From positions 1,054,001-1,118,000 of the forward strand of contig NZ_SSMC01000001.1 of assembly GCF_004799345.1 (NCBI RefSeq): 64,000 bases of DNA. The letters run 5' to 3'. This document shows, piece after piece, positions 26,318 through 34,994 of the stretch (position 1 is its first letter; the number at the start of each line of letters is the position of its first letter). This DNA comes from Robertkochia marina. Lineage in GTDB: Bacteria > Bacteroidota > Bacteroidia > Flavobacteriales > Flavobacteriaceae. A program made the translations under genes and the position numbers. The notes under the pieces were generated by a model. It did not search any database. It was given only the letters and a program-made list of their open reading frames with translations, and was not told the DNA's origin.

Positions 26318-26899
26318 ATGGATTTGACCGACGGTAATTTTGAACAGAAGAATGCCAGAGCTAAAAAGATGATGCTGTGGTTCGGTATGATCAGTATTGC
26401 CATGATGTTTGCCGGGTTAACTTCGGCTTATGTTGTGAGTAAATCGAGGCCTGACTGGCTTCAGGATTTTTCCATTCCCGTTGCTTTTTACTACAGTACC
26501 GTAGCAATAGTGCTTAGTAGTCTTACATTTCATCTGGCCGGAAGAAGTATACGGTCAGGAAACGATAAAAAGGCTTCGGGCTTGCTTATGGGTACTCTTT
26601 TGTTAGGACTTGCCTTTGTGTACCTGCAATTTGCCGGGTTCGCAGAAGTGATCGATGCAGGGTATTATTTTACAGGAATGGAAAGTACGGTAACGACCTC
26701 TTTTCTTTATGCGATCGTGTTCTCTCATGTGGTGCACGTTATTGCGGGACTTATTGTGCTTTTGGTGGTAATTTATAATCATTTTAAAAAGAAGTACGAT
26801 GCGACTCAAATGCTTGGTTTCGAGCTGGGAGCTTCTTTCTGGCACTTCCTTGATTTTCTCTGGGTCTACCTCATTTTCTTTTTCTATTTCTTTAGATAA
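26318..26899 (+). CDS. Cytochrome c oxidase subunit III, short form
   Basis: A 193-residue membrane protein with five helices, of the heme-copper oxidase subunit III family. It begins MDLTDGNFEQKNARAKKMML and ends with HFLDFLWVYLIFFFYFFR, the usual C-terminal helix. The middle has SHVVHVIAGLIVLLVVIYNH, matching the conserved HxxHV region. It directly follows ctaB. A second, longer subunit III follows 53 bases later. Which of them enters the working oxidase, or whether both do, cannot be told from the sequence. Confidence 0.9.
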   Translation: MDLTDGNFEQKNARAKKMMLWFGMISIAMMFAGLTSAYVVSKSRPDWLQDFSIPVAFYYSTVAIVLSSLTFHLAGRSIRSGNDKKASGLLMGTLLLGLAFVYLQFAGFAEVIDAGYYFTGMESTVTTSFLYAIVFSHVVHVIAGLIVLLVVIYNHFKKKYDATQMLGFELGASFWHFLDFLWVYLIFFFYFFR

Positions 26900-26952
26900 A
26901 TAAAAACCGTAAATTTGACAAATTTTTTAAAACAGATTACTTAAAAACGTTT

Positions 26953-27930
26953 ATGGAAGCTACTGTTACAACAGCTACAGAAGAAAAAGTATGGAGCGGA
27001 GGCAATGAACCTCTTGGGGCCAGCTATGGGAAAATGATGATGTGGTTTTTCATCGTATCAGATGCCCTGACATTCTCAGGATTCCTGGTGGCCTACGGAT
27101 TTTCTCGATTTAAATTCATCGAGACCTGGCCAATTGCCGATGAGGTGTTTACTCACTTCCCTTTCTTACACGGGGTTGATGCGCCAATGTACTACGTAGC
27201 ATTGATGACCTTTATTCTTATTTTCTCTTCTGTAACCATGGTATTGGCGGTAGATGCCGGACATCAAATGAAGAAGACCAAGGTTACCTGGTATATGTTG
27301 CTTACCATTATAGGAGGTCTGGTGTTCGTTGGGTCTCAGGCATGGGAGTGGAAAAACTTCATTAAAGGAGAGTACGGAGCGGTAGAGCTTAAATCAGGAA
27401 GGATCCTTCAGTTTCTGGATGGTACTACCGGTGAAAGAGTGGCTATCTCTGAATTCGCGGTACCTGTAGCTTCAGACCGTGTTACGCATCAGTCTAAAGA
27501 TGGTGTTTGGTACCAGTCTGAGAGTGGGTTGCCAACCTATTCTCTGGAAGAAGTATTAGCCGGATTTGAGGCAAATAAAAACCTGGTAGTAAGAACTGAG
27601 CGTTTGAACGAAGAGGGAGAGAAAACGGTTCTTTCAAGAGCAGAGTCAGAAGAGCGTTTAACTCAGGCGGTGATGGTTGTTGAAGGTGCTAACCTGGTAC
27701 ACAATGAATATGGAAACAGACTGTTCGCTGATTTCTTTTTCTTTATCACAGGTTTTCACGGATTCCACGTATTCTCAGGGGTAGTACTTAATATCATTAT
27801 ATTCTTCAATGTTATTCTCGGAACCTATGAAAGGCGAGGTCATTATGAGATGGTTGAGAAGGTTGGTTTGTACTGGCACTTTGTAGACCTTGTATGGGTA
27901 TTCGTATTTACATTCTTCTATCTGGTATAA
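26953..27930 (+). CDS. Cytochrome c oxidase subunit III with a large soluble insert
   Basis: A 325-residue subunit III. Five helices as in the short form, with FFFITGFHGFHVFSGVVLN and the final helix HFVDLVWVFVFTFFYLV. Between helices 3 and 4, residues about 138-256 form a hydrophilic stretch of some 120 residues absent from the shorter paralogue (EYGAVELKSGRILQFLDG at the start, NEYGNRLFADF at the end). It is unlike any catalytic domain known to me. Subunit III is non-catalytic and stabilises the oxidase. Part of the same operon. Confidence 0.9.
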   Translation: MEATVTTATEEKVWSGGNEPLGASYGKMMMWFFIVSDALTFSGFLVAYGFSRFKFIETWPIADEVFTHFPFLHGVDAPMYYVALMTFILIFSSVTMVLAVDAGHQMKKTKVTWYMLLTIIGGLVFVGSQAWEWKNFIKGEYGAVELKSGRILQFLDGTTGERVAISEFAVPVASDRVTHQSKDGVWYQSESGLPTYSLEEVLAGFEANKNLVVRTERLNEEGEKTVLSRAESEERLTQAVMVVEGANLVHNEYGNRLFADFFFFITGFHGFHVFSGVVLNIIIFFNVILGTYERRGHYEMVEKVGLYWHFVDLVWVFVFTFFYLV

Positions 27931-27949
27931 AAAATATTTAAAGTATAAA

Positions 27950-28297
27950 ATGGCACACGCACACGAATCTAACACGTCAAGAATCTGGACAGTTTTTATT
28001 ATCCTGTCTGTCGTAACTATAGTTGAGGTAGCATTGGGTATCGTTAAACCCGAATGGTCAATGGTACCGGTTGTAGGGATGAAGATCCTGAACTGGATCT
28101 TTATTATCCTGACCATTGTTAAGGCCTACTATATTGCCTGGGCTTTCATGCACCTTGAAGGTGAAAAGGGAAGCTTTAGATGGTCTATCGTTCTACCATT
28201 AGTGATCCTGATTCCTTACCTGGCATTTATACTGCTGGTAGAAGGAAACTACATTCACGATGTGTATAGCGCAGGTTTTGTAAAGTGGGATTTCTAA
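27950..28297 (+). CDS. Cytochrome c oxidase subunit IV family protein
   Basis: A 115-residue protein with three transmembrane helices. It begins with MAHAHESNTSRIWTVFIIL and has the family block AYYIAWAFMHLEGEKG between helices 2 and 3. A small accessory subunit of bacterial heme-copper oxidases. The ATG at 27950 was chosen; an in-frame upstream start (27890) would overlap the preceding gene by 40 bases and add residues that do not look real. It is followed by a terminator, so the assembly genes downstream may have a separate transcript. Confidence 0.88.
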   Translation: MAHAHESNTSRIWTVFIILSVVTIVEVALGIVKPEWSMVPVVGMKILNWIFIILTIVKAYYIAWAFMHLEGEKGSFRWSIVLPLVILIPYLAFILLVEGNYIHDVYSAGFVKWDF

Positions 28298-28316
28298 GAC
28301 ATACAAACTCAGTATA

Positions 28317-28345
28317 AAAGACGGTTTTTCAACCGTCTTTTTTTA
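28317..28345 (+). terminator. Terminator within the oxidase cluster
   Basis: AAAGACGGTT (28317-28326), loop TTTC, AACCGTCTTT (28331-28340), then a T run. A TAnnTTTG element (TATTTTTG, 28344-28351) begins inside the T run, so the next transcript may start immediately after this one ends. Confidence 0.88.
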
Positions 28346-28351
28346 TTTTTG
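28344..28351 (+). promoter_or_regulatory. -7 element TATTTTTG before the Sco-like genes
   Basis: TATTTTTG fits TAnnTTTG and lies 18 bases before the ATG at 28370. No clear -33 is seen, since that position is taken up by the terminator stem. Confidence 0.4.
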
Positions 28352-28369
28352 CACATAAATTAATGCTCC

Positions 28370-29029
28370 ATGAAAAAGTATCTTGTCCTGGGAATTTTAT
28401 TCGTACTTCCTATTCTCGCCTATATGTTCTTTGCTTCAGGGGTAAATAACTTTGGGAAGCTCCCGATACTCAATGATGATGTTACAGCTCCGTCTGTGGA
28501 AGGGCTTTCTTTGCAAGGCAGGATTACTATTCTTGGCTTTCCCGGAGATCAGCTCGATCAAAAGAAAACGAATGCTCTTAATTTGAACCAAAAGATCTAT
28601 AAGCGATTTAATGGTTTTGATGATCTGCAGTTCGTGATGTTATTGCCGGAGGGTAATGACGATAAGATAGCAGAGCTGAAGTCAGAACTGGGGCAATTAG
28701 CCGATATATCCAATTGGAATTTTATTCAGGCCGGTCCAAATCAGGTTTCCGAGGTTTTTAACAGCTTAGGAACACCTCTTACTCTTGATGAGTATTACGG
28801 GTGTAATGAGGTCTTTATCATTGATAAGGAAGGTCGTTTAAGAGGACGTGAAAAGGATGATAACGAAAAGCCTCTTTATGGGTATGATGCAACTTCTGTT
28901 GCTGTGATCAATAATATAATGGTAGATGATGTAAAGATCATCCTTGCGGAATATCGTTTAGCAAAGAAAGAAAACAATAATGGATCTGAGGGAGGAAGAA
29001 ATTCCATCCTCAAAAAGAACGTACAATGA
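28370..29029 (+). CDS. Membrane-anchored Sco/thioredoxin-like protein without cysteine motif
   Basis: A 219-residue protein with one N-terminal anchor (KKYLVLGILFVLPILAYMFF) and a periplasmic thioredoxin-like domain. The strand ITILGFPGDQLDQKK occupies the place where Sco proteins have their CxxxC, but there is no Cys there. Further on, DEYYGCNEVFIIDKEGRLRGR aligns with the later Sco strand (FALIDGEGRIRSR in the next gene). It overlaps the true Sco gene by 4 bases (ATGA). It is probably a Sco-derived partner in copper delivery to the oxidase that lost metal binding. Not recognised as a named family. Confidence 0.65.
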   Translation: MKKYLVLGILFVLPILAYMFFASGVNNFGKLPILNDDVTAPSVEGLSLQGRITILGFPGDQLDQKKTNALNLNQKIYKRFNGFDDLQFVMLLPEGNDDKIAELKSELGQLADISNWNFIQAGPNQVSEVFNSLGTPLTLDEYYGCNEVFIIDKEGRLRGREKDDNEKPLYGYDATSVAVINNIMVDDVKIILAEYRLAKKENNNGSEGGRNSILKKNVQ

Positions 29030-29706
29030 AAAACAAGAAGTATATCCTGACCGCCCTGGTTGTAGTGGTCTTCGGTGTTATTTTTATTCCTGATATTATT
29101 TCCAGGTTGCGATCCGGCCAGGTAGTAGATACCGATCGTCATCAGGTCGGAGTGAGATCTTTTTCGGCAGATGAATTACCTGTAATGGGAGAAGTACCCG
29201 AATTCAGTTTTATTAACCAGCACGGAGATACCATAACCAATGCAGATTATAAGGGTAAGGTTTATGTAGTGGAATTCTTTTTTACAACCTGTCCTACTAT
29301 TTGCCTGGTTATGACCAGCAATACTGTGAAGTTACAACGCGCATTTAAAGATCGTGATAATTTTGGGGTGGCCTCCATTTCCATCAATCCGGAAAATGAT
29401 ACTCCTGAGGTCTTGACCAAGTATGCAGAAACCTATGGGATAACCCATCCGAACTGGCACCTGCTTACAGGAGACCTTCAGGATGTTATGGCTCTTTCTA
29501 ACACAGGTTTTAATCTCTATGCGGGGGTAAATCCTAATGTGGAAGGCGGATTTGAACATTCAGGAATGTTTGCCCTTATAGATGGAGAGGGAAGGATTCG
29601 TTCCAGAACCGATCAGTTTGGCAATCCTATTTTTTACTATGACGGTACCACCGATGAAGGAGTTAGTTTAATTGAACAGGATATCAGAACCTTATTAAAT
29701 GAGTAA
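29026..29706 (+). CDS. Sco1/SenC copper chaperone for cytochrome oxidase
   Basis: Delivers copper to, or reduces, the CuA site of cytochrome c oxidase. 226 residues with an N-terminal membrane anchor and a periplasmic thioredoxin fold. The copper motif CPTIC is at residues 89-93 within FFFTTCPTICLVMTSNT, and the third ligand His lies in FEHSGMFALID. Its start overlaps the previous gene's stop (ATGA), and its own stop overlaps the DUF420 start, so translation of the three genes is likely coupled. Confidence 0.95.
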   Translation: MKNKKYILTALVVVVFGVIFIPDIISRLRSGQVVDTDRHQVGVRSFSADELPVMGEVPEFSFINQHGDTITNADYKGKVYVVEFFFTTCPTICLVMTSNTVKLQRAFKDRDNFGVASISINPENDTPEVLTKYAETYGITHPNWHLLTGDLQDVMALSNTGFNLYAGVNPNVEGGFEHSGMFALIDGEGRIRSRTDQFGNPIFYYDGTTDEGVSLIEQDIRTLLNE

Positions 29707-30241
29707 TATGTCAGCATCACCGGAAGCATTAGAAAAGAAGTACAATAAGTATATCTGGGTTTTATCAGTAGTTATCCCGGTAGCGGTTGCGGTACTTTTT
29801 CGGGTTAGAATTCCCAATGTGGAGCCTTTGAGCTTTTTACCCCCGGTTTACGCCTCCATTAACGCCTTAACAGCTGTCCTATTGGTTTGGGCTGTGGTGG
29901 CTATCAAAAAGGGTAACCGAACACTTCATGAGAACCTGATGAAGGTGTGTATAGGATTATCTTTAGCGTTTCTGGTAATGTATGTGGCCTATCATATGAC
30001 TTCAGACCCAACTCCCTTTGGAGGAGAGGGGATGATAAAAACTGTTTATTTTATTTTGCTGGTTAGTCATATTGTACTTTCCATTGGTGTTATTCCCCTG
30101 GTGTTGATCAGTTTTGTGAAAGCCCTTTCTCAAAGGTTCGACAAACATAGAAAGATCGCAAAGATCACTTTTCCGATCTGGTTGTACGTGGCAGTAACAG
30201 GGGTTATTGTTTATCTGATGATATCTCCCTACTACCAGTAA
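29699..30241 (+). CDS. DUF420 membrane protein, CtaM-like oxidase maturation factor
   Basis: A 180-residue protein with five predicted helices. Family blocks: PPVYASINALTAVLLVWAVV, then HENLMKVCIGLSLAFLVMYV, and HIVLSIGVIPLVLISF. The Bacillus member (CtaM/YozB) is needed to mature a heme-A cytochrome oxidase, which fits this cluster well. Conserved His residues in the helices may bind heme or copper. Two starts are possible, ATG 29699 and ATG 29708; the first overlaps the Sco gene by 8 bases. Role by homology and context. Confidence 0.85.
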   Translation: MSNMSASPEALEKKYNKYIWVLSVVIPVAVAVLFRVRIPNVEPLSFLPPVYASINALTAVLLVWAVVAIKKGNRTLHENLMKVCIGLSLAFLVMYVAYHMTSDPTPFGGEGMIKTVYFILLVSHIVLSIGVIPLVLISFVKALSQRFDKHRKIAKITFPIWLYVAVTGVIVYLMISPYYQ

Positions 30242-30260
30242 TCTTAAGTTGTTAGCTGTT

Positions 30261-30476
30261 ATGAAATTCAAGTATCTTTTTCTCCTTCTTGCGCTGCTGA
30301 TGCTGCTGATGCCTGCAGAAGGGTTTTCCCAGTGCGCTATGTGTCGTGCTGTTCTGGAAAGTGGAGATGACCAGGAAGTTGCCAAAGGACTGAATAATGG
30401 AATTATCTACCTCATGGCGGTACCCTATGTTCTGATAGGTGCTCTGGGTTACGTCATCTATCGGAAAATGAAGTGA
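30261..30476 (+). CDS. Small exported membrane protein with CxxC
   Basis: A 71-residue protein (from MKFKYLFLLLALLML) with a signal sequence, a short loop containing CAMCRAVLESG, and one further helix (IYLMAVPYVLIGALGYVIY) with a basic cytoplasmic end. The ATG at 30261 is preferred to the TTG at 30249. It ends the run of oxidase assembly genes, 19 bases after the DUF420 gene. The CxxC pair facing the periplasm suggests a redox or metal role in oxidase maturation. No named family is recognised. Confidence 0.7.
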   Translation: MKFKYLFLLLALLMLLMPAEGFSQCAMCRAVLESGDDQEVAKGLNNGIIYLMAVPYVLIGALGYVIYRKMK

Positions 30477-30622
30477 TTCACCTTTATTTTGGCAGTTTTA
30501 ACAATATATTAGTAATATCATTGTAACAAAAGCCGGTCTCGAAAGTCTTACATGATGAACCCTTATGGGTATGTTAATAATATTTACAGTTCAAATTGAG
30601 CTGTTAAAATACACTAACCATC

Positions 30623-31324
30623 ATGATCGAGATTAAAGACCTGCACAAGTCTTACAGGACGGGCAGTAACTCCCTGCATGTACTGAAAGGAATAAACTTC
30701 TCTGTTAAAGAAGGCGAGTTAGTTGCCATCATGGGGTCATCGGGCTCCGGAAAATCCACACTTCTTAATATTCTGGGAATGCTTGACGGGTATGATACCG
30801 GGAGCTACCATCTCGATGGGGTGCTCATCAAGGATCTCAACGAGACAAAAGCAGCCAATTACCGTAATAAATTTCTTGGGTTTATTTTTCAATCTTTTAA
30901 CCTGATCAATTATAAGTCGGCATGGGAGAATGTTGCCCTGCCTCTCTATTATCAGCGTATTAAAAGAAAGGAACGTAAGGATCGGGCCCTGCACCACCTG
31001 GAAACTGTCGGCTTAAAGCCCTGGGCTGAACATTTGCCCAGTGAATTATCCGGTGGACAGAAGCAACGGGTAGCCATAGCCAGGGCAATGGCGGCAGAAC
31101 CTAAAGTGCTTTTGGCTGATGAGCCTACAGGAGCGCTGGACAGTGTTACTTCTCACGAGGTGATGGCCCTTATTCAAAAGATCAATGACGAAGGGAGAAC
31201 CATTTTGGTGGTAACCCACGAAGAGGATATTGCTCATATGTGTAAACGTATCGTGCATCTTAAAGATGGGGTGATTGTTAGTGACGAGTTTGTAGAACAA
31301 CAAAGAGCAGAGGCAAATGTTTAG
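30623..31324 (+). CDS. MacB/LolD-type ABC transporter ATP-binding protein
   Basis: A 233-residue ATPase. Walker A GSSGSGKST, the Q-loop FIFQSFNLI, signature LSGGQ, Walker B VLLADEPTGALD and the switch His (VVTHEED) are all intact. Sequence type is that of the LolD/MacB/FtsE group, which works with FtsX-fold permeases. It starts an operon that encodes two permeases, an adaptor and a TolC-like channel. The permease gene overlaps its last 8 bases. No clear promoter match in the 146-base gap upstream. Confidence 0.95.
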   Translation: MIEIKDLHKSYRTGSNSLHVLKGINFSVKEGELVAIMGSSGSGKSTLLNILGMLDGYDTGSYHLDGVLIKDLNETKAANYRNKFLGFIFQSFNLINYKSAWENVALPLYYQRIKRKERKDRALHHLETVGLKPWAEHLPSELSGGQKQRVAIARAMAAEPKVLLADEPTGALDSVTSHEVMALIQKINDEGRTILVVTHEEDIAHMCKRIVHLKDGVIVSDEFVEQQRAEANV

Positions 31325-32549
31325 CAGAGACCGCTGGCAGGAGATCTTTGATACGATCAAAAAGAACAAACTGAGAACCTTTCTTTCAGGGTTCACCGTG
31401 ACTCTTGGAATCCTCATTTTTACCGTCCTTTTTGGAATGGGTAATGGTCTGAAGAATGCCTTTATGGAATTTTTCATGGACGATGCCACCAATACCTTCT
31501 TTATTTTTCCCGGTCGCACGACTGAACCTTACAGAGGATTTAAACAAGGTAGGCGAATTCAATTCAGGAATGATGATGTAGAAGATATAAAGAAAGACTT
31601 TGCTTATTTCCTGGATTATATCAGCCCGAATATTCAGCGTAGAGGCATGGTTAAATACCAGGGCGAAAGCAATACCTATAGTGTTGGCGGCGTGGGACCC
31701 TCTTACCGATTGAACGAGAAGACCATTATGATGAAGGGGCGTTACCTCAATCAGCACGATATAGATAATAGAACGAAGGTTGCGGTTATAGGACGTCTGG
31801 TAGAACGAGACCTTTTTGGTAAGGATGCCAACGCCATTGGGGAGTATATTGTTTTTAATAATGTGGCTTACAAGGTTGTTGGAGTTTTCCAGGATGACGG
31901 AGGAGATAACGAAGAACGCGTGCTTTATGTTCCCTACACCACCTTGCAGCTGGTAGAAAAAAATAACGATGAAATTAGCAGGATCGTCCTGGGTTATGAT
32001 ACCTCTATTGGGCATGCCGGGGCCATGGCCTTTGAAAGAAGTCTTACAGAGTACCTTAAGGATAAGCACAACATAGCACCGGAGGACCGCAGCGGGATCT
32101 TTATAAGAAACCTGGCTGATATCGTACAGCAGAACATGATGTTTGCCAATGTTATCCAGATGGTCGTTTTACTGGTAGGTATCGGTACCCTGATAGCCGG
32201 GGTAATTGGTATCAGTAATATCATGGTATTCGTTGTAAAAGAACGAACCAAAGAACTGGGAGTCAGAAAAGCCCTTGGAGCCACCCCCTGGTCGGTGATT
32301 GGCCTGGTATTACAGGAATCTGTATTTATCACCGCTATTGCCGGTTATATCGGATTGGTGATCGGTATCCTGATCCTGCGCTCTATGGGAGACAGCCTGG
32401 AAGATTACTTTATTGTGAATCCTTCAGTGGGTGTTGGCACCCTGGTCGGGGCTACGGTCATCCTGATATTTTTCGGAGCACTTGCAGGTTATATTCCTGC
32501 CAGAAGAGCGGCCCGCATTAAACCAATTGTAGCATTAAGAGACGAATAA
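31317..32549 (+). CDS. MacB-type FtsX-fold ABC permease 1
   Basis: A 410-residue permease with one N-terminal helix, a large periplasmic domain (about 50-270) and three C-terminal helices, the MacB layout. Diagnostic cytoplasmic motif: VVKERTKELGVRKALGATPW. It lacks its own ATPase domain, which is provided in trans by the gene that overlaps it by 8 bases. MacB proteins are mechanotransmitters that push substrates through a MacA-TolC conduit rather than transport them across the inner membrane. Confidence 0.93.
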   Translation: MFSRDRWQEIFDTIKKNKLRTFLSGFTVTLGILIFTVLFGMGNGLKNAFMEFFMDDATNTFFIFPGRTTEPYRGFKQGRRIQFRNDDVEDIKKDFAYFLDYISPNIQRRGMVKYQGESNTYSVGGVGPSYRLNEKTIMMKGRYLNQHDIDNRTKVAVIGRLVERDLFGKDANAIGEYIVFNNVAYKVVGVFQDDGGDNEERVLYVPYTTLQLVEKNNDEISRIVLGYDTSIGHAGAMAFERSLTEYLKDKHNIAPEDRSGIFIRNLADIVQQNMMFANVIQMVVLLVGIGTLIAGVIGISNIMVFVVKERTKELGVRKALGATPWSVIGLVLQESVFITAIAGYIGLVIGILILRSMGDSLEDYFIVNPSVGVGTLVGATVILIFFGALAGYIPARRAARIKPIVALRDE

Positions 32550-32550
32550 G

Positions 32551-33816
32551 ATGTTCAGATTTATATTTGATAAAGACACCTGGCAGGAAATATGGGGCTC
32601 CATAAGCAAGAATAAGATTCGTACGGTAATTACGGTTATTGGCGTACTTTGGGGAATCTTCGTATACATTGCCTTATCAGGAGCGGCAAAAGGTCTGGAC
32701 AATGGTTTTGAAAAGGAGTTTCAGGATATTGCCAGTAACAGTATGTTCATCTGGGCCCAGAGCACCAGTATACCTCATAAAGGATTTAAAACCGGGAGGA
32801 GATTTAATCTTAAAGTAAGCGATGTAGAAACCTTAAAGAATAAACATCCGGAAATTCAGTTTATAGCACCTAGAAATGTACAGGGAGTTTTCGGAGGAGA
32901 GCCACCCCAGGTGGTGAGAGGATTTAAAACCGGTACCTACCAGGTTTTTGGAGATTACCCGGTGGTTGACAAGGTGAATAAAAAGAAAATATTTGATGGA
33001 GGTCGTTTTTTAAACGATGATGATATTAAGTATGACCGTAAGGTAGTAGTGATCGGTGAAAAGGTTCGCGATGAGCTTTTTGATAAGGATGAAGACCCTG
33101 TAGGGGGCTACATAAAGATTGGAAGCATCTATTTTCAGGTGATAGGTGTTTATAAATTAAACAACTTTGGTTTCGAAGGCGATGATTCGATCTTTATGCC
33201 ATTTACCACTTATAGGAAGGTCTATAATTCCGGAGATTTAGTTGGATGGATGGTCGTAGCTGCTTATGATAACGCTGATATTGTGGCCCTGGAAGATAAA
33301 GTGAAAAGTACCATCAAGAAGCTTCATGATATTCATCCTGATGATGAGCGGGCAGTGGGAGGATTTAATCTTGGTGAAGAATTTGGAAGGATCAAAGGTT
33401 TTGCAAAAGGAATGAACCTTCTTTCATTGGTGGTGGGGTTAGCCACCATTATTGCCGGAGTCATTGCCATCGGAAATATATTGCTGATCTCTGTTAAGGA
33501 ACGAACAAGAGAATTAGGAGTGCGAAGAGCCTTAGGGGCAACCCCTAGGGAAGTAAAAGCACAAATATTGCTCGAGTCTGTTTTTCTTACGGTGGTTGCC
33601 GGAATTATTGGGATCATCCTGGGAGCAGGTGTATTGGCCCTGATACAAGCGACACTGCCTGAAGACGGAGATTTCCCCTATACAAATCCAACGGTACCTA
33701 TTCCTTTTGTACTGGGTGCCCTGGTGATCATGGTGGTTCTTGGAACCCTCATCGGACTTATACCGGCGCAAAGAGCGGTAAGCATTAAACCGATTGATGC
33801 CTTAAGAGAAGAATAA
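32551..33816 (+). CDS. MacB-type FtsX-fold ABC permease 2
   Basis: A 421-residue paralogue of the preceding gene, only 1 base after its stop. Same layout and the same motif SVKERTRELGVRRALGATPR, but the periplasmic domain differs widely from that of permease 1. With one ATPase gene and two permeases, a heterodimeric transporter is likely. It is followed by the adaptor gene after 35 bases. Confidence 0.93.
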   Translation: MFRFIFDKDTWQEIWGSISKNKIRTVITVIGVLWGIFVYIALSGAAKGLDNGFEKEFQDIASNSMFIWAQSTSIPHKGFKTGRRFNLKVSDVETLKNKHPEIQFIAPRNVQGVFGGEPPQVVRGFKTGTYQVFGDYPVVDKVNKKKIFDGGRFLNDDDIKYDRKVVVIGEKVRDELFDKDEDPVGGYIKIGSIYFQVIGVYKLNNFGFEGDDSIFMPFTTYRKVYNSGDLVGWMVVAAYDNADIVALEDKVKSTIKKLHDIHPDDERAVGGFNLGEEFGRIKGFAKGMNLLSLVVGLATIIAGVIAIGNILLISVKERTRELGVRRALGATPREVKAQILLESVFLTVVAGIIGIILGAGVLALIQATLPEDGDFPYTNPTVPIPFVLGALVIMVVLGTLIGLIPAQRAVSIKPIDALREE

Positions 33817-33851
33817 TTTATAACGAAAACTAAATACCTAATTCAAATCCA

Positions 33852-34976
33852 ATGAAAATCGTCAAATATTTAGGAATAGCCATATTGGTGATCGGTGCCC
33901 TGGGAGCGGCAGCATTCTTTATAAAATCGAATGCAAAATCGCCAATAACCTATGAAACCGAAACGGCCTTCAAAACCGATATCGAAGAGAAATCGGTGGC
34001 TACCGGAAAAGTGATCCCCAAGGAAGAGGTACTTATTAAGCCTCAGATCTCAGGGATCATTGATGAGATCCTGGTAGAGGAAGGCGATCAGATTAAAGCA
34101 GGCGACCTTATTGCCCGCATCAAGGTAGTACCGAACGAACAGGCTTTAATGAGTGCCAGAGGTCGGGTAAGCAATGCAGAAATTGCTTTAAGAAATGCCA
34201 AAATTGAATACGAACGAAACAAGACCCTTTTTGACCGGGGGGTAGTGGCAAGTCAGGACTTTCTTACCATTGAGCTGCGCTACAACCAGGCGCTTCAGGA
34301 ATTGCAAAACGCCAAGGTAGACTACCAGATCATCAAAAGCGGATCTGCCGGAGGAGAGGCAACCGCCAATACCAACATCAGGGCAACCATTTCAGGAACT
34401 ATTCTTGAAATACCTGTTGAAGAAGGTTTCCAGGTGATCCAGGCTAATAACTTCAACGATGGTACCACCATCGCTACCATTGCCGATATGAGCAGAATGA
34501 TCTTTGAAGGGCAGGTAGATGAAGCTGAGGTTGGAAAACTTGAACTTGGCATGCCATTAGAGATCAGTCTTGGGGCACTTCAGGAAGAGACGTTGTTGGC
34601 CGACCTTAAATTCGTCGCACCTAAAGGAGTAGAAGAACAGGGTGCTGTTCAATTCAAGATCGAAGGAGATATCAACCTTGACAGCATTAACTCTTTTATA
34701 CGTGCCGGTTACAGTGCCAATGCGTCTATGATCCTGGAACGTAAAGAGCAGGTGCTGGCTATTAAGGAAGCCTTACTGCAATACGATAAAAAAACTGATG
34801 ATCCATATGTGGAAGTACAAACAGGAGATCAGGAATTTGAACGGAGAGATGTTGAACTTGGAATATCAGACGGAATTAATGTTGAGATCCTATCCGGGAT
34901 TGATGAAAACGATAAGATCAAGGTTTGGAATAAAACTGAACCCGTAAAGAGAAATACGGATAAAGACGACGCCTAA
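33852..34976 (+). CDS. MacA/HlyD-type periplasmic adaptor
   Basis: A 374-residue membrane fusion protein with one N-terminal anchor (about 5-24). The two lipoyl halves (IKPQISGIIDEILVEEGDQI and ISGTILEIPVEEGFQV) bracket an alpha-helical hairpin (about 95-155) that docks to the outer-membrane channel. Beta-barrel region from VDEAEVGKLELGM. It links the two MacB-type permeases to the TolC-type protein in the next gene. Substrates unknown: a small molecule, peptide or lipoprotein are all possible. Confidence 0.93.
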   Translation: MKIVKYLGIAILVIGALGAAAFFIKSNAKSPITYETETAFKTDIEEKSVATGKVIPKEEVLIKPQISGIIDEILVEEGDQIKAGDLIARIKVVPNEQALMSARGRVSNAEIALRNAKIEYERNKTLFDRGVVASQDFLTIELRYNQALQELQNAKVDYQIIKSGSAGGEATANTNIRATISGTILEIPVEEGFQVIQANNFNDGTTIATIADMSRMIFEGQVDEAEVGKLELGMPLEISLGALQEETLLADLKFVAPKGVEEQGAVQFKIEGDINLDSINSFIRAGYSANASMILERKEQVLAIKEALLQYDKKTDDPYVEVQTGDQEFERRDVELGISDGINVEILSGIDENDKIKVWNKTEPVKRNTDKDDA

Positions 34977-34994
34977 TTTCTAATAACTACTATT

